A stretch of DNA of 64,000 nucleotides from Linum tenue (lineage: Eukaryota; Streptophyta; Magnoliopsida; Malpighiales; Linaceae): contig CAMGYJ010000010.1 in NCBI GenBank assembly GCA_946122785.1, positions 51,336,162-51,400,161 of the forward strand, in the 5' to 3' direction. This document shows positions 1 through 13,288 of the stretch, piece by piece. How positions within the stretch are numbered: position 1 is the stretch's first letter; each line of letters starts with the position of its first letter. Position numbers and translations under genes: made by a program. The notes under the pieces are model-generated. The model made no database searches, was not told where the DNA came from, and worked only from the letters and a program-made list of their open reading frames with translations.

Positions 1-3000
1 ATGATCAAAAGGAGTTCAAACGAGCACAAGCAGAAGCAGAAGCACAGAGTTACAGTAGTACCTCCACCACCAATAAGTTGTTTAGCGCTACAAGCTACTT
101 CGTTGAAGAGGTTGTTAATAGCTTCGATGAATCCGACCTTCACAGGACTTGGGTCAAGGTTTCTTTCTCCCTCTTTCATTTCTTCCTGCACTTCTCTCCT
201 TGATCAATTCTTTTTCCCTCTGTCATGCATATATAATTAGCTAGCTACATATAATACTCCCCCACCTAATTATATCTCTCAACTCCATCAACGGAAAGTG
301 AAGGAAACGGAGCCACTCCGGCGACTCACCAGAGTCTGGCCGGAAAGTATTGATTTGCTTTAGTTCTCTTGACCAAAGTTCAGTCGATCGAGAACCCCGT
401 GAGTTGCCATTATTTTTTCTAGGGTCATTTACTAGCTTGCTTAGCTGCTCTTATTATCTACAGCTTTCCTCCTCCCTCTAAATTTTCTAAAGCCAAATCA
501 TGCAGACAGGCAGTATACTATATATATATATTTTTTTTTTTTTGGGAGTCATGACTATTAATTAGTTTCATTTGACAACAACGTCAGTATTCGCAAAATA
601 CTGTGCTTACCTCTTCATGGATCCAATTTGCCAAGAAATGCAAATTCTTCAATTCTATCACTCGGTCTTATAGGATTTTAACTCAAAATATTGTATTTTG
701 AAACGATTTTTACCAAAGCAAAGGTATAATGTTTACTACAAAATATAAATTAGGGTAGCTAAACCTATCGAAATACTATGAATTAGTCAAATATTAACTT
801 CCAGTCAGCAACTTTGTTAGAAATATTGACTTGACAACATGATACTGACTTGGAAGAGACACATGACGGTTAACATTCCAAATTTTTAGTATTTTAAATA
901 AGATAAAAGTTACAAAATTATTAAAAACATAATTAGTAGCATTTTAATAGGTTTGGATAATATAAAAGAATTTTACAAATATTTGGATAAAATGTAGACA
1001 TTGCCCTGTAAATTATAAATTATAAGTAGTTACTTTTTCTTGAATGAAAAGGAAAACATATTAAACAAATTAAATAAAAATAAAAATACACTGAAGGTGA
1101 ATCCATGAGTTCACTAAGCTTAGTCAAATTATAGTTTCCAATTTTTATCAATTCTAGAGGTTACATTTTTTATAAATAATTATGAAAACGTCCACTACCT
1201 ACCAACAAACATGTATGTATTTATGAGGAATAGGTTGAAGTAGGGCTGGGAAAATAGATCAGACCGTTTGAAAAATCATGGTACAGATTGGATCGTACAG
1301 TTTGGTCCAGACGATAAACCGTTAAGTATGGTCTGATCTGGTTCATGGTCTGTATTATATAATATTTTGATTTTTTTGGTCTGGTCTAAACCGCAGTTTA
1401 CCGGACCAAACCGTGGACCGTGCCGACTTCTCAATACGTGCTAGCAGCTCACTCGACCACTCTCCCAACTCCCACAAGGATACCCAAGTCTCAATATTAA
1501 TTTTCAGAATCTTGTCCCCCTCCTTCATTCACAACCACGATCGTGTCTCTATATGACATTATGTAAATGTTGATGACGTTATGGTACAAGTTGGGATGCT
1601 TTTACTTTGTATCTTTATTATTTACTTAGATTTATAGTATCAAAATTATTCATGCATATTAGTATATATGTTTGAAGGAAAAAATAATTTTTATCTAGGC
1701 TATTGGTTCAATTTTTTTTGTGTGGTTGACTAATCAAATTGTTAATTTTTGGTTAAGTATGATCTATCTGAACCAGACCAGACCACATAGGTGTGGTCTG
1801 GACCATATATTCTGTAATCTGATATGTGTTCTATACTCCAACCTCTCGATCTAGACTGTATATATGGTCTAGTATGGACCAGACTGCATCGTTTCCAAGT
1901 CCTAAGTTGAAGGTGAGTTTGGAAAATATTCAAAATTTCTCCCGATTTGTCCATCATCCCTTTAGCTTGGTTATCAAGCTAATCCTTATCCCTTGTTTGG
2001 CAAGTATAGGTTATATAAAACCGAAATGTAGGACTCGTTTGGCCCTGCTGTAACTTTTACAGAAGTAGCTTATGGCGGAATTTTTTAGAGAAGTACTTTA
2101 AAAAAAATAGTTGAGTGTTTGGCTGAAAAACTATTAGAACTTAGAAGTGATTTTTAATATGAGACGTTGTGTATAAATTCCAAATAATAAAAAGTAGTCA
2201 AATTGGGTCTTGTTAGATAATATGATTTTATAAAAAAATTAAATGATATAAATGAAATAAAATTCAAATATGTTAAGGATAAAACAGCTTTTCACAGAAG
2301 CTCAAAATCGGAGCTTATACTTTTATTTTATACAAAAGCGCTTTTCAGCTTTTCAAAAGCGGAGTTTTTAGATGTGTTTGGTCCTACTTCAGGTTTTGAA
2401 GTCGAAAAGCACTTTTATATCAGTTAAAATTAAAGTAGGATTTTAGACAATGTCAACATATTAATCGACGATTTGAATTTAAAAATTGACGATCAGACTC
2501 TTATTTTGAGACTTGGTGTATTCTTTGTACAAAAAAAAAAAAATACAGGGGACAGCCTTATATGAATGAAAATCAAATGTGTTTTCGTTTCATAAAAATA
2601 TCAAAAAATTATATTTCACATGAAAATTTTATAATACTTGAAACACCGCCACTAGTGACACATTTTGCAGAAGCTACTAGACCAAGAATCAATCATACAA
2701 TCAATGTGCTCTCCTAGAAAACAATACTTCAAACATCTTTCACCTAGTATGCAATAAGATAAGAGACACCCCGACCGCCAGGAAGAGTTGGCATGGTGAT
2801 GAATGACATGTGATCTATGTGTGGTTTTTGCTTTTGTGGTGTGGTGGGCAGGTGATAGCAACAAGGAATACTCGTGAACGTAGTAACAGGCTTGAAAACC
2901 TTTGCTGGCGCATTTGGCATCTCGCCCGGAAGAAGAAACAGGTCTACTTCCCATTCTTCCCTCCCTGTCTTACACTGTATCATATTCCCATGAGATGACT

Positions 3001-6000
3001 GCGCTCCCACTATCCATACATAGGGAAACTGAGAGTTCTACATAGACATGATTGATGCAAAATGCAACCCAATGTTCAAGCGAGTAGGTTTGTTATCTAA
3101 GTAACTAACCTGTATGAATGGGTTTAAGAGATACCTAAACGTCTACTGTATGATGATGTATCATTGAAGTAACGGCAAGACTAGGATTTACAGTTTACCA
3201 TTCGTCACGAGAGAGAGAGAGGGAGAGAAAGGCCCTTACCTAGCTATGAATTACGGACTCAAAAGGAAATGTGAATAATATGCAGATAGCATGGGATGAT
3301 GCACAAAGACTTGCAAGGAGACGAGCAGAGCGTGAGCAAGGGCGTAATGATGCAGCAGATGATCTTTCCGAGCTTTCTGAAGGAGAGAAGGAACCTGGAG
3401 ATGCCACCCCTTCTGAATCTGCAAAACATATTAGCAGAATTAACTCTGACATGCAGATGTGGTCCGATGAAGAAAAGCCTAGGCGCCTCTATATCGTGCT
3501 AATCAGGTACCCAGCCTCTCTCATTTACATCTCAGGGGCGACTATACCAGATTTAAGACAGCATGTATGTAGATAGAAGGCAGAAGCTAATGCAACAGTT
3601 ACTAAAAGGCAACCGACCAACCAATTTCAGAAAAATAAGCAGAGTATATGGCTAATGCCACATGCAATCACTCTGTGTACTTACTGTGCTTGTAGCATGC
3701 ATGGTTTGGTACGTGGAGACAACATGGAACTCGGAAGAGATTCAGATACTGGCGGCCAGGTAGGGCTAAAATTCATAGCGAGCTAGTTGCCCTTGTGTGT
3801 TTCACACTTGAACTGATGAAGCAATAGATGCTGCTGATAGATGAAGCTGTCAATTGCCACATATCCATGACTGACTTCACATTTTTTTTGGGTGCAATTA
3901 CAGGTAAAATATGTAGTTGAACTTGCTCGAGCTCTAGCCAATACAAAAGGAGTCTACCGTGTCGATCTCTTAACCAGACAGATCACTTCACCTGAGGTAG
4001 ATTCCAACTATGGTGAACCAATTGAGATGCTATCATATCCGCAAGATGGCAGTGGTAGTTGCGGAGCCTACGTAATCCGTATTCCTTGTGGTCCTCCTGA
4101 CAAGTAATGTTTTTCATCCAATTCCTATGTCAAAACCCTAGGAGCTATATGTAAGCGTTGTAAAATTGTGCATTCTATTCCACAGATACATACCAAAAGA
4201 GTCACTATGGCCTTATGTACCTGAGTTTGTTGACGGTGCACTGAACCATATAGTTAACATGGCAAGAGCCTTGGGCGAACAAGTCAATGGGGGGAAGCCA
4301 ACTTGGCCCTATGTCATTCATGGTCACTATGCTGATGCGGGAGAAGTCGCTGCTCAGCTATCTGGAGCTCTAGATGTACCAATGGTGCTAACTGGGCACT
4401 CTCTGGGAAGAAATAAGTTTGAGCAACTGCTGAAGCAAGGGAGGCTTTCTAGGGAAGACATAAACTCAACGTACAAGATTTTAAGGAGAATTGAGGCTGA
4501 AGAATTGGGGTTGGATGCAGCTCAGATGGTGGTAACAAGCACAAGGCAAGAGATTGAAGAGCAATGGGGTCTATATGATGGCTTCGATGTCAAATTGGAG
4601 AGGAAACTTAGAGTTAGAAGACGACGTGGAGTCAGTTGCATGGGAAGATACATGCCAAGAACAGTGGTATGCATAATCTTCAATTGCTTTATATGTATTC
4701 TCTTTTTCCCACACCCCATTCTATGTGGCAAATAAACCTCTTCTAGGTACCTAGGCACTGTGCCATGGGAACACAACCAAGTGAGACTTACCTCTTGTGA
4801 CTATGTAATAACTATAGTATCACGACCTAGAAATAGTCTTAAATCTAACTCTGTACCTTGATAGTTGAAGCTCCAACTCTAATCACTGTATGGTTTCAGG
4901 TTATTCCCCCAGGAATGGATTTCAGCTATGTTACTGCTCAAGATTCATCAGAAGATGATCTGAAAACATTGATTGGGTCTGACAGAACTCCTAAGAAGGT
5001 GCAACTTCCTCCAATCTGGTCCGAGGTAAAATACTCTCCCCACGTTAGTTTCAACAATCTAATTTGACAGCAGTTTCACTAACTATGAGGGGTTAGGAGT
5101 GGAGCACTAGTTTCTTTTTCAAAAGGGTACAAACAGCACATGCACTGGAGTTAAAACATTTTCATGACAAATAACTTGTCTTCCATATATGAAACAAAGA
5201 AGTTTATGCTATCCTCACAAACTACTCCTGTATGAATGTAATGCAGATAATGAGATTTTTCACAAACCCTCACAAGCCAGCTATATTGGCACTATCCCGT
5301 CCCGACCCAAAGAAGAACGTGACCACCTTGCTCAAAGCCTTCGGGGAATGCCAACCTCTGAGAGAATTAGCAAACATGGTAATCTTATGTTTCAGCTCAA
5401 CCTTGTATTCAGAGTTCAAATATCACCAAGCCAGTAAACACTAATCCTACCATTTTTCATATGCAGATACTAATACTTGGCAATAGAGATGACATCGAGG
5501 AAATGTCCACTAGCCCCTCAGTCGTTCTTACAAATGTACTCAAGCTCATTGACAAGTATGACTTATATGGTCAAGTAGCCTATCCCAAGCATCACAAACA
5601 ATCTGAAGTTCCTGATATCTATCGCCTGGCTGCAAAGACAAAGGTACAAGTGTACAACACTTATGCACAATCAACCTGTGCTCAGGTCCCTGCTTCTATT
5701 CATGGGGTTGTCTACTAAAGTTTTACAATCGAACCTACCATGACAAAATGAGGCAGGGGCCTCTGTATACTTCATTTTCTACACTGTCATGTCACATCAT
5801 AAGTCATATCTACATGGGACCGCTCAAAAAATGTACCCTTAACCATTATTTCTCCTTTCTATGTTCAAACTGCTAATAGTAATCCTTCTGTGACGGATTT
5901 GTCTATATTGAAGGGAGTTTTCATCAATCCAGCTCTTGTGGAACCATTTGGCCTCACACTCATCGAGGTACCTCTTAGTTTCAACCAGCTCATTATCTTC

Positions 6001-8125
6001 ATATTTTGAACACCCCTATAGTGGAGGAACCCACTTAAATCTCATTTTATATCCCCAAATCCAGGCAGCTGCATATGGGTTACCAAGTGTCGCTACAAAA
6101 AATGGAGGACCAGTGGATATTTTGAAGGTAACATCTACACTTGTCTATCGTTATTTGGCAGATTTTTTCGCCGGGGGAGGCTAGTTCAATTGTAAGCTAC
6201 AATTTTTATATAAAACTAGAAAGACACATAACTCTATCTTTTCCTTTTCCAAATTTAAAAAGCTCTTCCTACTTTTCCTTCCAACCCAAACAAGCAAATA
6301 GCATTTAGCTCCTAATCGCGAAAACTCCACCATGATTGCCTGAAGCCCTGAACAACTACCTTAATCAAGAACATCTGCTGCTCTATGGAACCTCGAAATT
6401 TCAAGTGACGCGTTACCAAACAAATAAATAAATATGTACATGTATTCAAGTGACACTAATTCCAATATAGTTTCATAGAATCTACTTCATGGAAGTTTAG
6501 CACAGGGAAAACAATCAGCAAGGTAGCAACCAAAGCTTCATACCCCCTTTTCTTTCTAGATCATGCAAAGAAAGATCCAATTCAAACTTACATGCAATTT
6601 ATATTTTATTTATCTATGCACTTAAGCTAGCATCTAAAATCCAATAGTTTATCAACTTATTTTCTCTTCAAGCAACTAACAAAGAGACTCTTATGCAGGC
6701 TCTTAACAATGGCCTCCTAGTTGATCCTCATGATCAGAAAGCCATCACAGATGCACTGCTAAAGCTGCTTGCTGACAAAAACCTCTGGAATGAATGCCGA
6801 AAAAACGGTCTAAAAAACATCCATCATTTTGCATGGCCAGAACATTGCCGTAACTACCTTAGCCAGGTAGATCACTGCAGGAATCGCCACCCAATGACCC
6901 GTCTTGGGATACCATCTATCCATGAAGAACCAATGAGCGAATCTCTAAAAGAAGTCGAAGACCTATCTTTGAGATTCTCGATAGAGGGAGATTTCAAGCC
7001 TGGCTGTGAGCTAGATGCAGCAACTAGGCAGAAGAAGCTCATAGAAACAATCACCCTTATGTCTTCACCAAGTGGCAGTCCAAGCATTAACTACAGTCCT
7101 GGTAGAAGACAGATGTTGTTTGTGATAGCCGCTGACTGCTATAATTCTAACGGAGAAAGCACAGGCCATATTCAAGACATCATCAAGAATGTGCTACATG
7201 CTGCAGGCCTGAGTCTAGGCTTGGGCAAGGCTGGGTTTGTATTGCTGACTGGCTCAAGTTTATCAGAGACAATGGAAGCGTTAAGATTAGGTCCAGTAAA
7301 CGCAGAAGACTTTGATGCTATAATATGCAACAGTGGAAGTGAAATGTACTACCCATGGAAGGATATGGTGGCTGATATGGACTATGAAGCACATGTTGAA
7401 TACAGGTGGCCTGGTGAGAATATTAGGTCAATGGTGCTTAAACTAGCTAGGATTGATGATGAATCTAATGATGACATCGTGGAGTTTGGAAAAGCAAGTG
7501 GTTCCAAATGCTACTCTTATAGCATAAAACCAGGAATTAAGGTAACACATTGACTATAGCAAAGTAACATATTCAAGGTTAATTGCTTCAACATCACCTA
7601 ATGAAGATTCTAATCTTTGGATTACAGATTAGAAAGGTTGACACCCTTCGGCAAAAGCTCCGAATGAGAGGCTTCCGATGCAACCTTGTCTATACACGCG
7701 CAGCTTCAAGGTTAAATGTAGTCCCACTATTTGCATCAAGAATGCAAGCTATGAGGTAAGTCCGACTTCTTTAAATGATAAATGTAATGTCCCTAGTCAA
7801 ATACTCACATGTATAGATTTGATTTCTCAATAGATGCTACGTTCACAGGTATCTTTCAGTCAGGTGGGGAATTGATATCTCTAAACTAGTGGTCATTGTG
7901 GGGGAACAAGGAGATACAGATTATGAACAACTACTAGGTGGCCTTCACAAGACCCTTATAATAAGAGGTGTAGTAGAGCATGGCAGCGAGCAGCTACTTC
8001 GCGAAGAAGACAATCTCAAAAGAGAAGACTTAGTGCCTTTTGAAAGCCCCAATATCCACTTCCTAGAAGAGAGTTACGAAGCTCAACATATATTGGCTGC
8101 ACTAGATGGGCTTGGAGTAAAATAA
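1..8125 (+). CDS. SPS: Sucrose-phosphate synthase, 5'-partial
   Basis: Makes sucrose-6-phosphate from UDP-glucose and fructose-6-phosphate in the cytosol, the committed step of sucrose synthesis. Exons by phase and GT/AG: <3-158, 2852-2941, 3286-3506, 3696-3759, 3904-4103, 4186-4666, 4900-5025, 5247-5378, 5467-5643, 5914-5967, 6065-6127, 6699-7541, 7628-7755, 7849-8125. They join in frame to 1003 residues plus stop; the family is about 1050, so only the N-terminal tip lies left of the window. Visible: SYFVEEVV and DLHRTWVK early; the GT-B sucrose-synthase-like domain with [29 protein letters not shown] and TGHSLGRNK; the GT4 donor site around LSRPDPKKN and [11 protein letters not shown]; and a C-terminal phosphatase-like domain ([19 protein letters not shown]). 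[17 protein letters not shown] and the short linker suggest the SPS4/family C type. A serine near [12 protein letters not shown] may match the regulatory Ser158 site. No frameshift or stop was seen. Intron 1 (2.7 kb) holds two repeats. Confidence 0.96.
1241..1904. mobile_element. hAT-like non-autonomous element in SPS intron 1
   Basis: The left end begins TAGGGCTGGGAAA and the right end, read on the other strand, begins TAGGACTTGGAAA, an imperfect terminal inverted repeat. The flanks are GGTTGAAG (1233-1240) and AGTTGAAG (1905-1912), an 8-bp target duplication with one mismatch, as expected for hAT insertions. The interior repeats GGTCTGG / CCAGACC words near both ends (about 1310-1430 and 1770-1890), resembling the subterminal repeats bound by hAT transposases. 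There is no transposase ORF. The whole element lies inside intron 1. Confidence 0.6.
2030..2425. repeat. AT-rich dispersed repeat, copy A
   Basis: This segment in SPS intron 1 shares word order with 35220-35670: CTGCTGTAACTTTT, then GAGTGTTTGGCTGAAAAACT, then TCGGAGCTT, then GTGTTTGG. It looks like a small MITE family present twice in the window. I did not settle its ends or target duplication. Confidence 0.45.
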
Positions 8126-8505
8126 TTTTACATATACTTCAAAGGCGATACCAAGAACAAGTAAATGTCATGTGTCATTGCATAATAGAAACCAAATTTC
8201 TCAGAAATCACATGGATACACACTGGCTATTTGATTTGATTTCAATGTTTAAATAACAAGTGGAATCACGTACAAAAATTTCATCTTCATATCAAAATGG
8301 ATGCCATAATCTTCGTAAGGTCATATAGGTGACATGTAGAATACCTAATGTGATTGAGTAGGTTGTGGCTCTGTACGCACTTTATGAGAAGTAATGTTTT
8401 GGTATTAAGCAAAAATGATGACCAAGATATAGTATTATCACTAATTTCAAGAAATTAAAGTCCGGGATTATTCCCACTTACCATTGTTTTCTTTGTTCGC
8501 CTATG
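8126..8505. other. Tail-to-tail spacer between SPS and the coiled-coil locus
   Basis: About 380 bp after the SPS stop and before the 3' end of the minus-strand coiled-coil locus. It should contain the SPS 3' UTR. It is AT-rich and no other feature was recognised. Confidence 0.5.
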
Positions 8506-9000
8506 TCATGCACAAAGGCCCATTGCTACTCTGTACTCTGAACCACAGATACAATTGACTGTGTGAGTAACATCCTGCAAGGAGAAGAACAACCATTAAC
8601 AGGAAGAAGATATTATTCTTCTTGATACTGCTGGTAGTTGGCAGTGAAGCTTTATGGGAAAAAATACACTCGGAGCATGTACTGATAGGTAATTGGTATA
8701 AAATGGTTGCTGAGGGATACTGCTAGTTGCACGCAAGGGGAGTTAACCCTGTTACGATAAAGAAAACACCTACATTTGTACTCTGTTTAAGTGTCATTCA
8801 TTACATAAATCAGTGATCCCAGGAAAATGGTGGTAGTTCAAGAGAACAGCATAGAAGCTTGCAGTAGCATTTACCTCAAGTTTCTTAATCTGCTGTTCCA
8901 GTGACTGCAAATACTCCAACTCCCCAGCTTTATCAGACAAAAAGGACTCGTATTCCTCACCAAGGCTTTTCGCATCCATTTTCAATAGCTCAAGCTACAG

Positions 9001-10930
9001 TTCCTCAGAATATAAGGATAGGCTACCAGAGAAGCATAATTGCATAAAAGATGCTACCAAAGTATAAAAAAAAGAAGCATAAATGGCATGATGCTAATTG
9101 ACTACACCCAATGCAGATAATGAACTAATCTTATGTTGTTCAGTCCATGTCCCGATCTCGGCACAAGAAAAGAGAACTGCATTGGACAGTTTGATAAACT
9201 GGTATTACCTCAGTAGTAAAAGTTAGTGATTGGCAGATGAAAGACACCCGGGAAATATTGCAACTGACTAGGCTGATTATAGATACAATCATGTGACCCC
9301 AGTTAATTAGTGTGCCCACATTAAAATATACTAGTATCAATACCCATGGCTACGCCGCGAGAGATTTAGTTGTGTTTAGTACATTTAAAAGCAATATGAC
9401 ATTAACGAAATTAGTTAGAAATAATATGTAGAAATCCACTACCATATTTTTTGTTTAAAAACTTAGACATCCTTGATTCCTTGTTATACCAGACAACTTA
9501 CAATCATAACGATTCTCTGCTAAACATACGTTCTACAGAGTTGACTAAAACTGCATGTAACTCCTCCTTAACTACTTTTGAAAGTCTATACTGAAACTAT
9601 ACCCAAGAGATACCTTGCTACTGGGGACGGGGGCAAAGCAATACACACAATGATCAACCAATATTCCACATGAAAGATAGGTTGGCTAATGGAGAAATTG
9701 TGGGCCATTCTATAAATTTCAGGTAGTCCATCAGCTAGCACTTTATCTTTCAAAGCATGCATACATTCTGTAATAGAAAATATACCCACATCAAAACCCC
9801 ATCCCAACCTCCAGTTCCTTAGCCCAGACCGCCAAAACTATTCATCTTTCCTTCTGCTTCTTTTTCTTTTGCATTTCATTCATTCTGGGGGGAAAAAACA
9901 GAATCAGCAGCAGAATCAGTGATGGGAGAAGTATCAGAACTTCGAAGCTAGCAAGAAACCACTGTCTGGTCTAGTAAAAAGGAAACCTACCAATTACGAC
10001 TGGAAAATTTAAAGCTCTCTTTCCTCTCTCCAACGGTAGAGAAATGAATGTCTGAACCTGTGCTTCTACTTTAACTGTTGAAATAGTATGACATGAAAGC
10101 TGTAACACTGTTAGTAAGAAGGCTACTTCAGAGTTCAGACATTGCATGTAATGTAAGACTCAAATGTGTACAGGTCCGGATCAGAAAGAAATCCAACCAT
10201 CATACTGCCACAAAGAGGTTGTGTCCAGAACCTGAAAGCCTCTGCCAGGATCTTCTGCATGAGGAATTGACTTGTATCCAGTTCTGGCACTAACCTCAAA
10301 TTGTAAAAAGTATAAAAAAATCAACAGACAACATACCAACTAACTACTCATCTACGTACCCACACGAAACTCACTCACCAGTCATCAAGAAACACCGCAT
10401 AACATCACCTTTACTCAAACACAACCTGATACAGAAGAAAGAGAACCGACTATTGTCACATTATCAGCCACAAAATCCTCTTCCAACATATTAACTAAAC
10501 TTTCCAAAGCTTCACTGCACCTTTCATTTGAATCACACAAACAACCCACAGAATTTCAAGATATCAAGTAGTGTACAAAATCTTGATTAATGTTCCAAAA
10601 GAGGATATACTTTCCTACACAACAACATCATCCTCTTAATAACAACGCATTGAATTGCGGAAGTGTTTCCAAAAACAGAAACAAAAAGCGACAACAACTT
10701 GTAAGACAAAAATTGTACAGAAATGAAATTCAACATGCCAAGGTGTAAGTTAAGCAAACACAGAGGGTATACACACACAATCCCTAGTCAACAACGCATG
10801 GCTCTAGTATAACCGATTTATATTCAAGTACGCAAAAGGCATAATGTATGATTCTTAGAACTTGTAATGCTTTCTATGGGTGAAGGATCTTGTGTTCGGT
10901 GACAGAATTTCTTCACAAATGACAAAAAGA
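9001..10930. other. Non-coding stretch inside the broken coiled-coil locus
   Basis: AT-rich sequence between exon 8875-8994 and the duplicated block near 11 kb. Short open frames on both strands show no recognisable domain. I saw no element ends. Confidence 0.4.
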
Positions 10931-10990
10931 TAACAGGTCAAACAATGCATTGATGGCAGTGCCAAAGTTTGAACTGTTTATTCGAGTGAC

Positions 10991-11068
10991 TGCACCTGCA
11001 TGGAATCAGGTAGCCCCTCCTTGCCGATGCTTCTTGCACCTGCATGGAATCAGGTAGCCCCTCCTTGC
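10991..11068. repeat. Perfect 34-bp direct repeat, 44-bp period
   Basis: Positions 10991-11024 and 11035-11068 are identical (beginning TGCACCTGCATGGAATCAGG) and are separated by 10 bp. It reads as a recent local duplication at the edge of the inverted block 11075-11169. Confidence 0.85.
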
Positions 11069-11074
11069 GCGGGC

Positions 11075-11169
11075 CGGCCACATACTCCTCATCGCCGGTG
11101 ACCAGTCCCTCCAGAGACCCTTCGAGACAGGTGTCTCCGCCGCTGGTCAATACACAGAACTCCCAGTAC
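11075..11169 (-). repeat. Left arm of an inverted duplicated coding-like fragment
   Basis: Read on the minus strand this block gives SGGDTCLEGSLEGLVTGDEE, closely matching the plus-strand translation of 11594-11687. The two blocks face each other across about 420 bp. Both have a GC content well above the surroundings. I do not recognise the protein family. Confidence 0.7.
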
Positions 11170-11593
11170 AGGCAAAATCGCTGGTAACTAGAGTTACTCA
11201 ACTATCATCATCATCAATCTAATGGAGATATAAGGGCAGAATCTTACCGAAGTTGTGCTCGGACCAGTCTGTGCTTTCTCAGTCGTCGGTGAGCCCGGAG
11301 CCAATAGCCATTAGAGACCATCTCTTTTTGCCTCGTTGATTAATAAAACAAAAAGCACAAACAAAAATGGGTTAAAAGATAGAACTCCCAAAATTCCCCA
11401 AACCAAAAGATTAATGAATGACCCCAAAAAACATAGTTTACCACTAAATCCTAGTAGGTGGCGTCACTTTTATCGCCGGCGAAGCCCAAAGTCGGCGGGG
11501 ACTCCTTCCCTTTTTTCCTTCTCCCGTCCGCATCCCAGAATCGGATAAGAAAAAAACTAGGTTAAAACCTATCACCAGCAGTCCGATTCTTGC

Positions 11594-11687
11594 CGTACCG
11601 GGGATTTGTGTATTCGCCAGCGGTGGAGATACCCATCTCGGAGGGTCTCTGGAGGGACTGGTCGCCGGCGAAGAGGAGAATGTGGTC
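11594..11687 (+). repeat. Right arm of the inverted duplicated fragment
   Basis: The plus strand translates to SGGDTHLGGSLEGLVAGEEE, the partner of the minus-strand block at 11075-11169. The core word GGGTCTCTGGAGGGACTGGT is shared exactly. Frame conservation with mostly conservative differences suggests both derive from one coding sequence. Confidence 0.7.
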
Positions 11688-11850
11688 GCTCCGCTCTCCC
11701 GCTCCGCCCGACCTTTCTGTTGTCTCCGACATTCTCGAAGTCGGGAAGCGGTGGGTATTAGGGTACGGCACGGTGCTACAGAGCTACTAAACCGGTTGGG
11801 TTGTGCGGGTTAATTGGAATGATTAAATAATTTTTTATTAATATTTTTAA

Positions 11851-12403
11851 GGGTTAATACCTTAGTTTGGCCCGAACTATACAATACTTTCTACTTTGGC
11901 CCGTGGTATTGGAAATTGCTATTATAGTCTGAACTATGTAGCAAACTTCCTCATTTGGCCTGAAAGCGGGTTTGACCGTTAAATTAGACGGTCAAACTTG
12001 TTGACTGTTAGTCAATGTCCACCTCACCTGCCACGTCAGCTTTGAGGACATAAAAATTATATTTCTTTTATTTCTGAGTTTTGTTTTCTTGTCATTTGCT
12101 AAAAATGGGCCATTTTTCGTTCTTTTAATTAATTTTTTTGATTTATTATTTTTATTAATCGAAAGAAAATAAAATTCAGAAATAAAAAATAATAATTTTT
12201 TATGTCCTCAAAGCTGACGTGGCAGGTGATGTGGACATTGACTAACGGTCAACAGGTTTGACAGTCTAATTTGACGGTCAAACCCGCCTCCGGGCCAAAT
12301 GAGGAAGTTTGCTACATAGTTCATGCCAGAATAGCAATTTTCAATACCACGGGCCAAAGTAGAAAGTATGTGTATAGTTCAGGCCAAACTAAGGTATTAA
12401 CCC
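11851..12403. mobile_element. Mutator-like MITE with long inverted arms
   Basis: The ends are GGGTTAATACCTTAGTTTGG and its inverse near 12380-12403. The inverted similarity continues about 200 bp inward (GGTCAAAC and CCACGTCAGCTTTGAGGAC on both arms) to an AT-rich centre near 12130. The flanks are a perfect 9-bp duplication TATTTTTAA at 11842-11850 and 12404-12412, diagnostic of Mutator-type insertion. It has no coding capacity and would fold into a long hairpin if transcribed. Confidence 0.85.
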
Positions 12404-12447
12404 TATTTTTAATGATATGTCATGCTGGTTGGGTAAGAAGTAACATA

Positions 12448-13288
12448 GGGGTCATTTGTTTCATGGATTTAAAAATGATGGTTTTGTAATTTAAAAACCC
12501 AAGGATTTATCAAGGATTTGAGGCATCATGGATTTGTAACAATCCTTTGTTTGTTGGGATGTTTTTATCATGGATTTAAAGGTGTGGGATAAACTACTTG
12601 AAGTCAAAAATTACATTACTGCCCTTTTCTATATGTTTGACATGTTTATGATATGTACACAAAACAAGGACAAAACTTCAAAATTACCTTACTATCATTT
12701 TCTATATGTTTGACATGTTTATGATATGTACACAAAACAAGGACAATACATACTAATAAGCATAATGTTGCCACATGGACAATAATAATAAACGAGAAAA
12801 TTCAGTTTTAACTTTTAACGTAACATAATCAATTACCAATTATTTGTCCTCCTTTTCAAAAGTAACATATAACAACATATATTAGAATCGGGAGAACAAA
12901 GAATTACACGTTTCATGAAAATGTCAAAGAAAACTAGAACACAAGAAATGATATAAAAAATCTAACTCATGTTTGCACATTAATTGAACGTTTATATTAT
13001 TCATTTATTGTTAATTATAATGTATAATAGTTAAATTTGAGGGCAACCTTGGAATATTAAAAGTGCATGAGGGTATATGGGTAAAATCTCATCAAGGATT
13101 TATGCCATATTCCAAATCCCACATCAACATGTGGGATTTATAAGTCCGTGGGGTCCATGGATTTGGACCCTTAAAATCCGTGGGCCCCACAGATTTGATC
13201 TCCAAAAAAGGTGCAAGCAAACAAGGGATTGTACCTAAATCCTTGATAGTTGGTTTTTTGGTACCAAATCCTTGAAGCAAACGACCCC
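12448..13288. mobile_element. Harbinger-like non-autonomous element
   Basis: Terminal inverted repeats of about 23 bp (GGGGTCATTTGTTTCATGGA on the left, GGGGTCGTTTGCTTCAAGGA read inward from the right) with a few mismatches, flanked by ATA on both sides as a 3-bp target duplication. It carries no transposase. The interior holds a perfect 49-bp direct repeat (12625-12673 and 12698-12746). The 3-bp duplication suggests the PIF/Harbinger group, but ATA is not the usual TWA, so the superfamily is tentative. Confidence 0.6.

Noticed and set aside
2652..3010. Minus-strand frames near SPS exon 2
   Set aside because: They are shadows of the exon and neighbouring intron of sucrose-phosphate synthase on the other strand.
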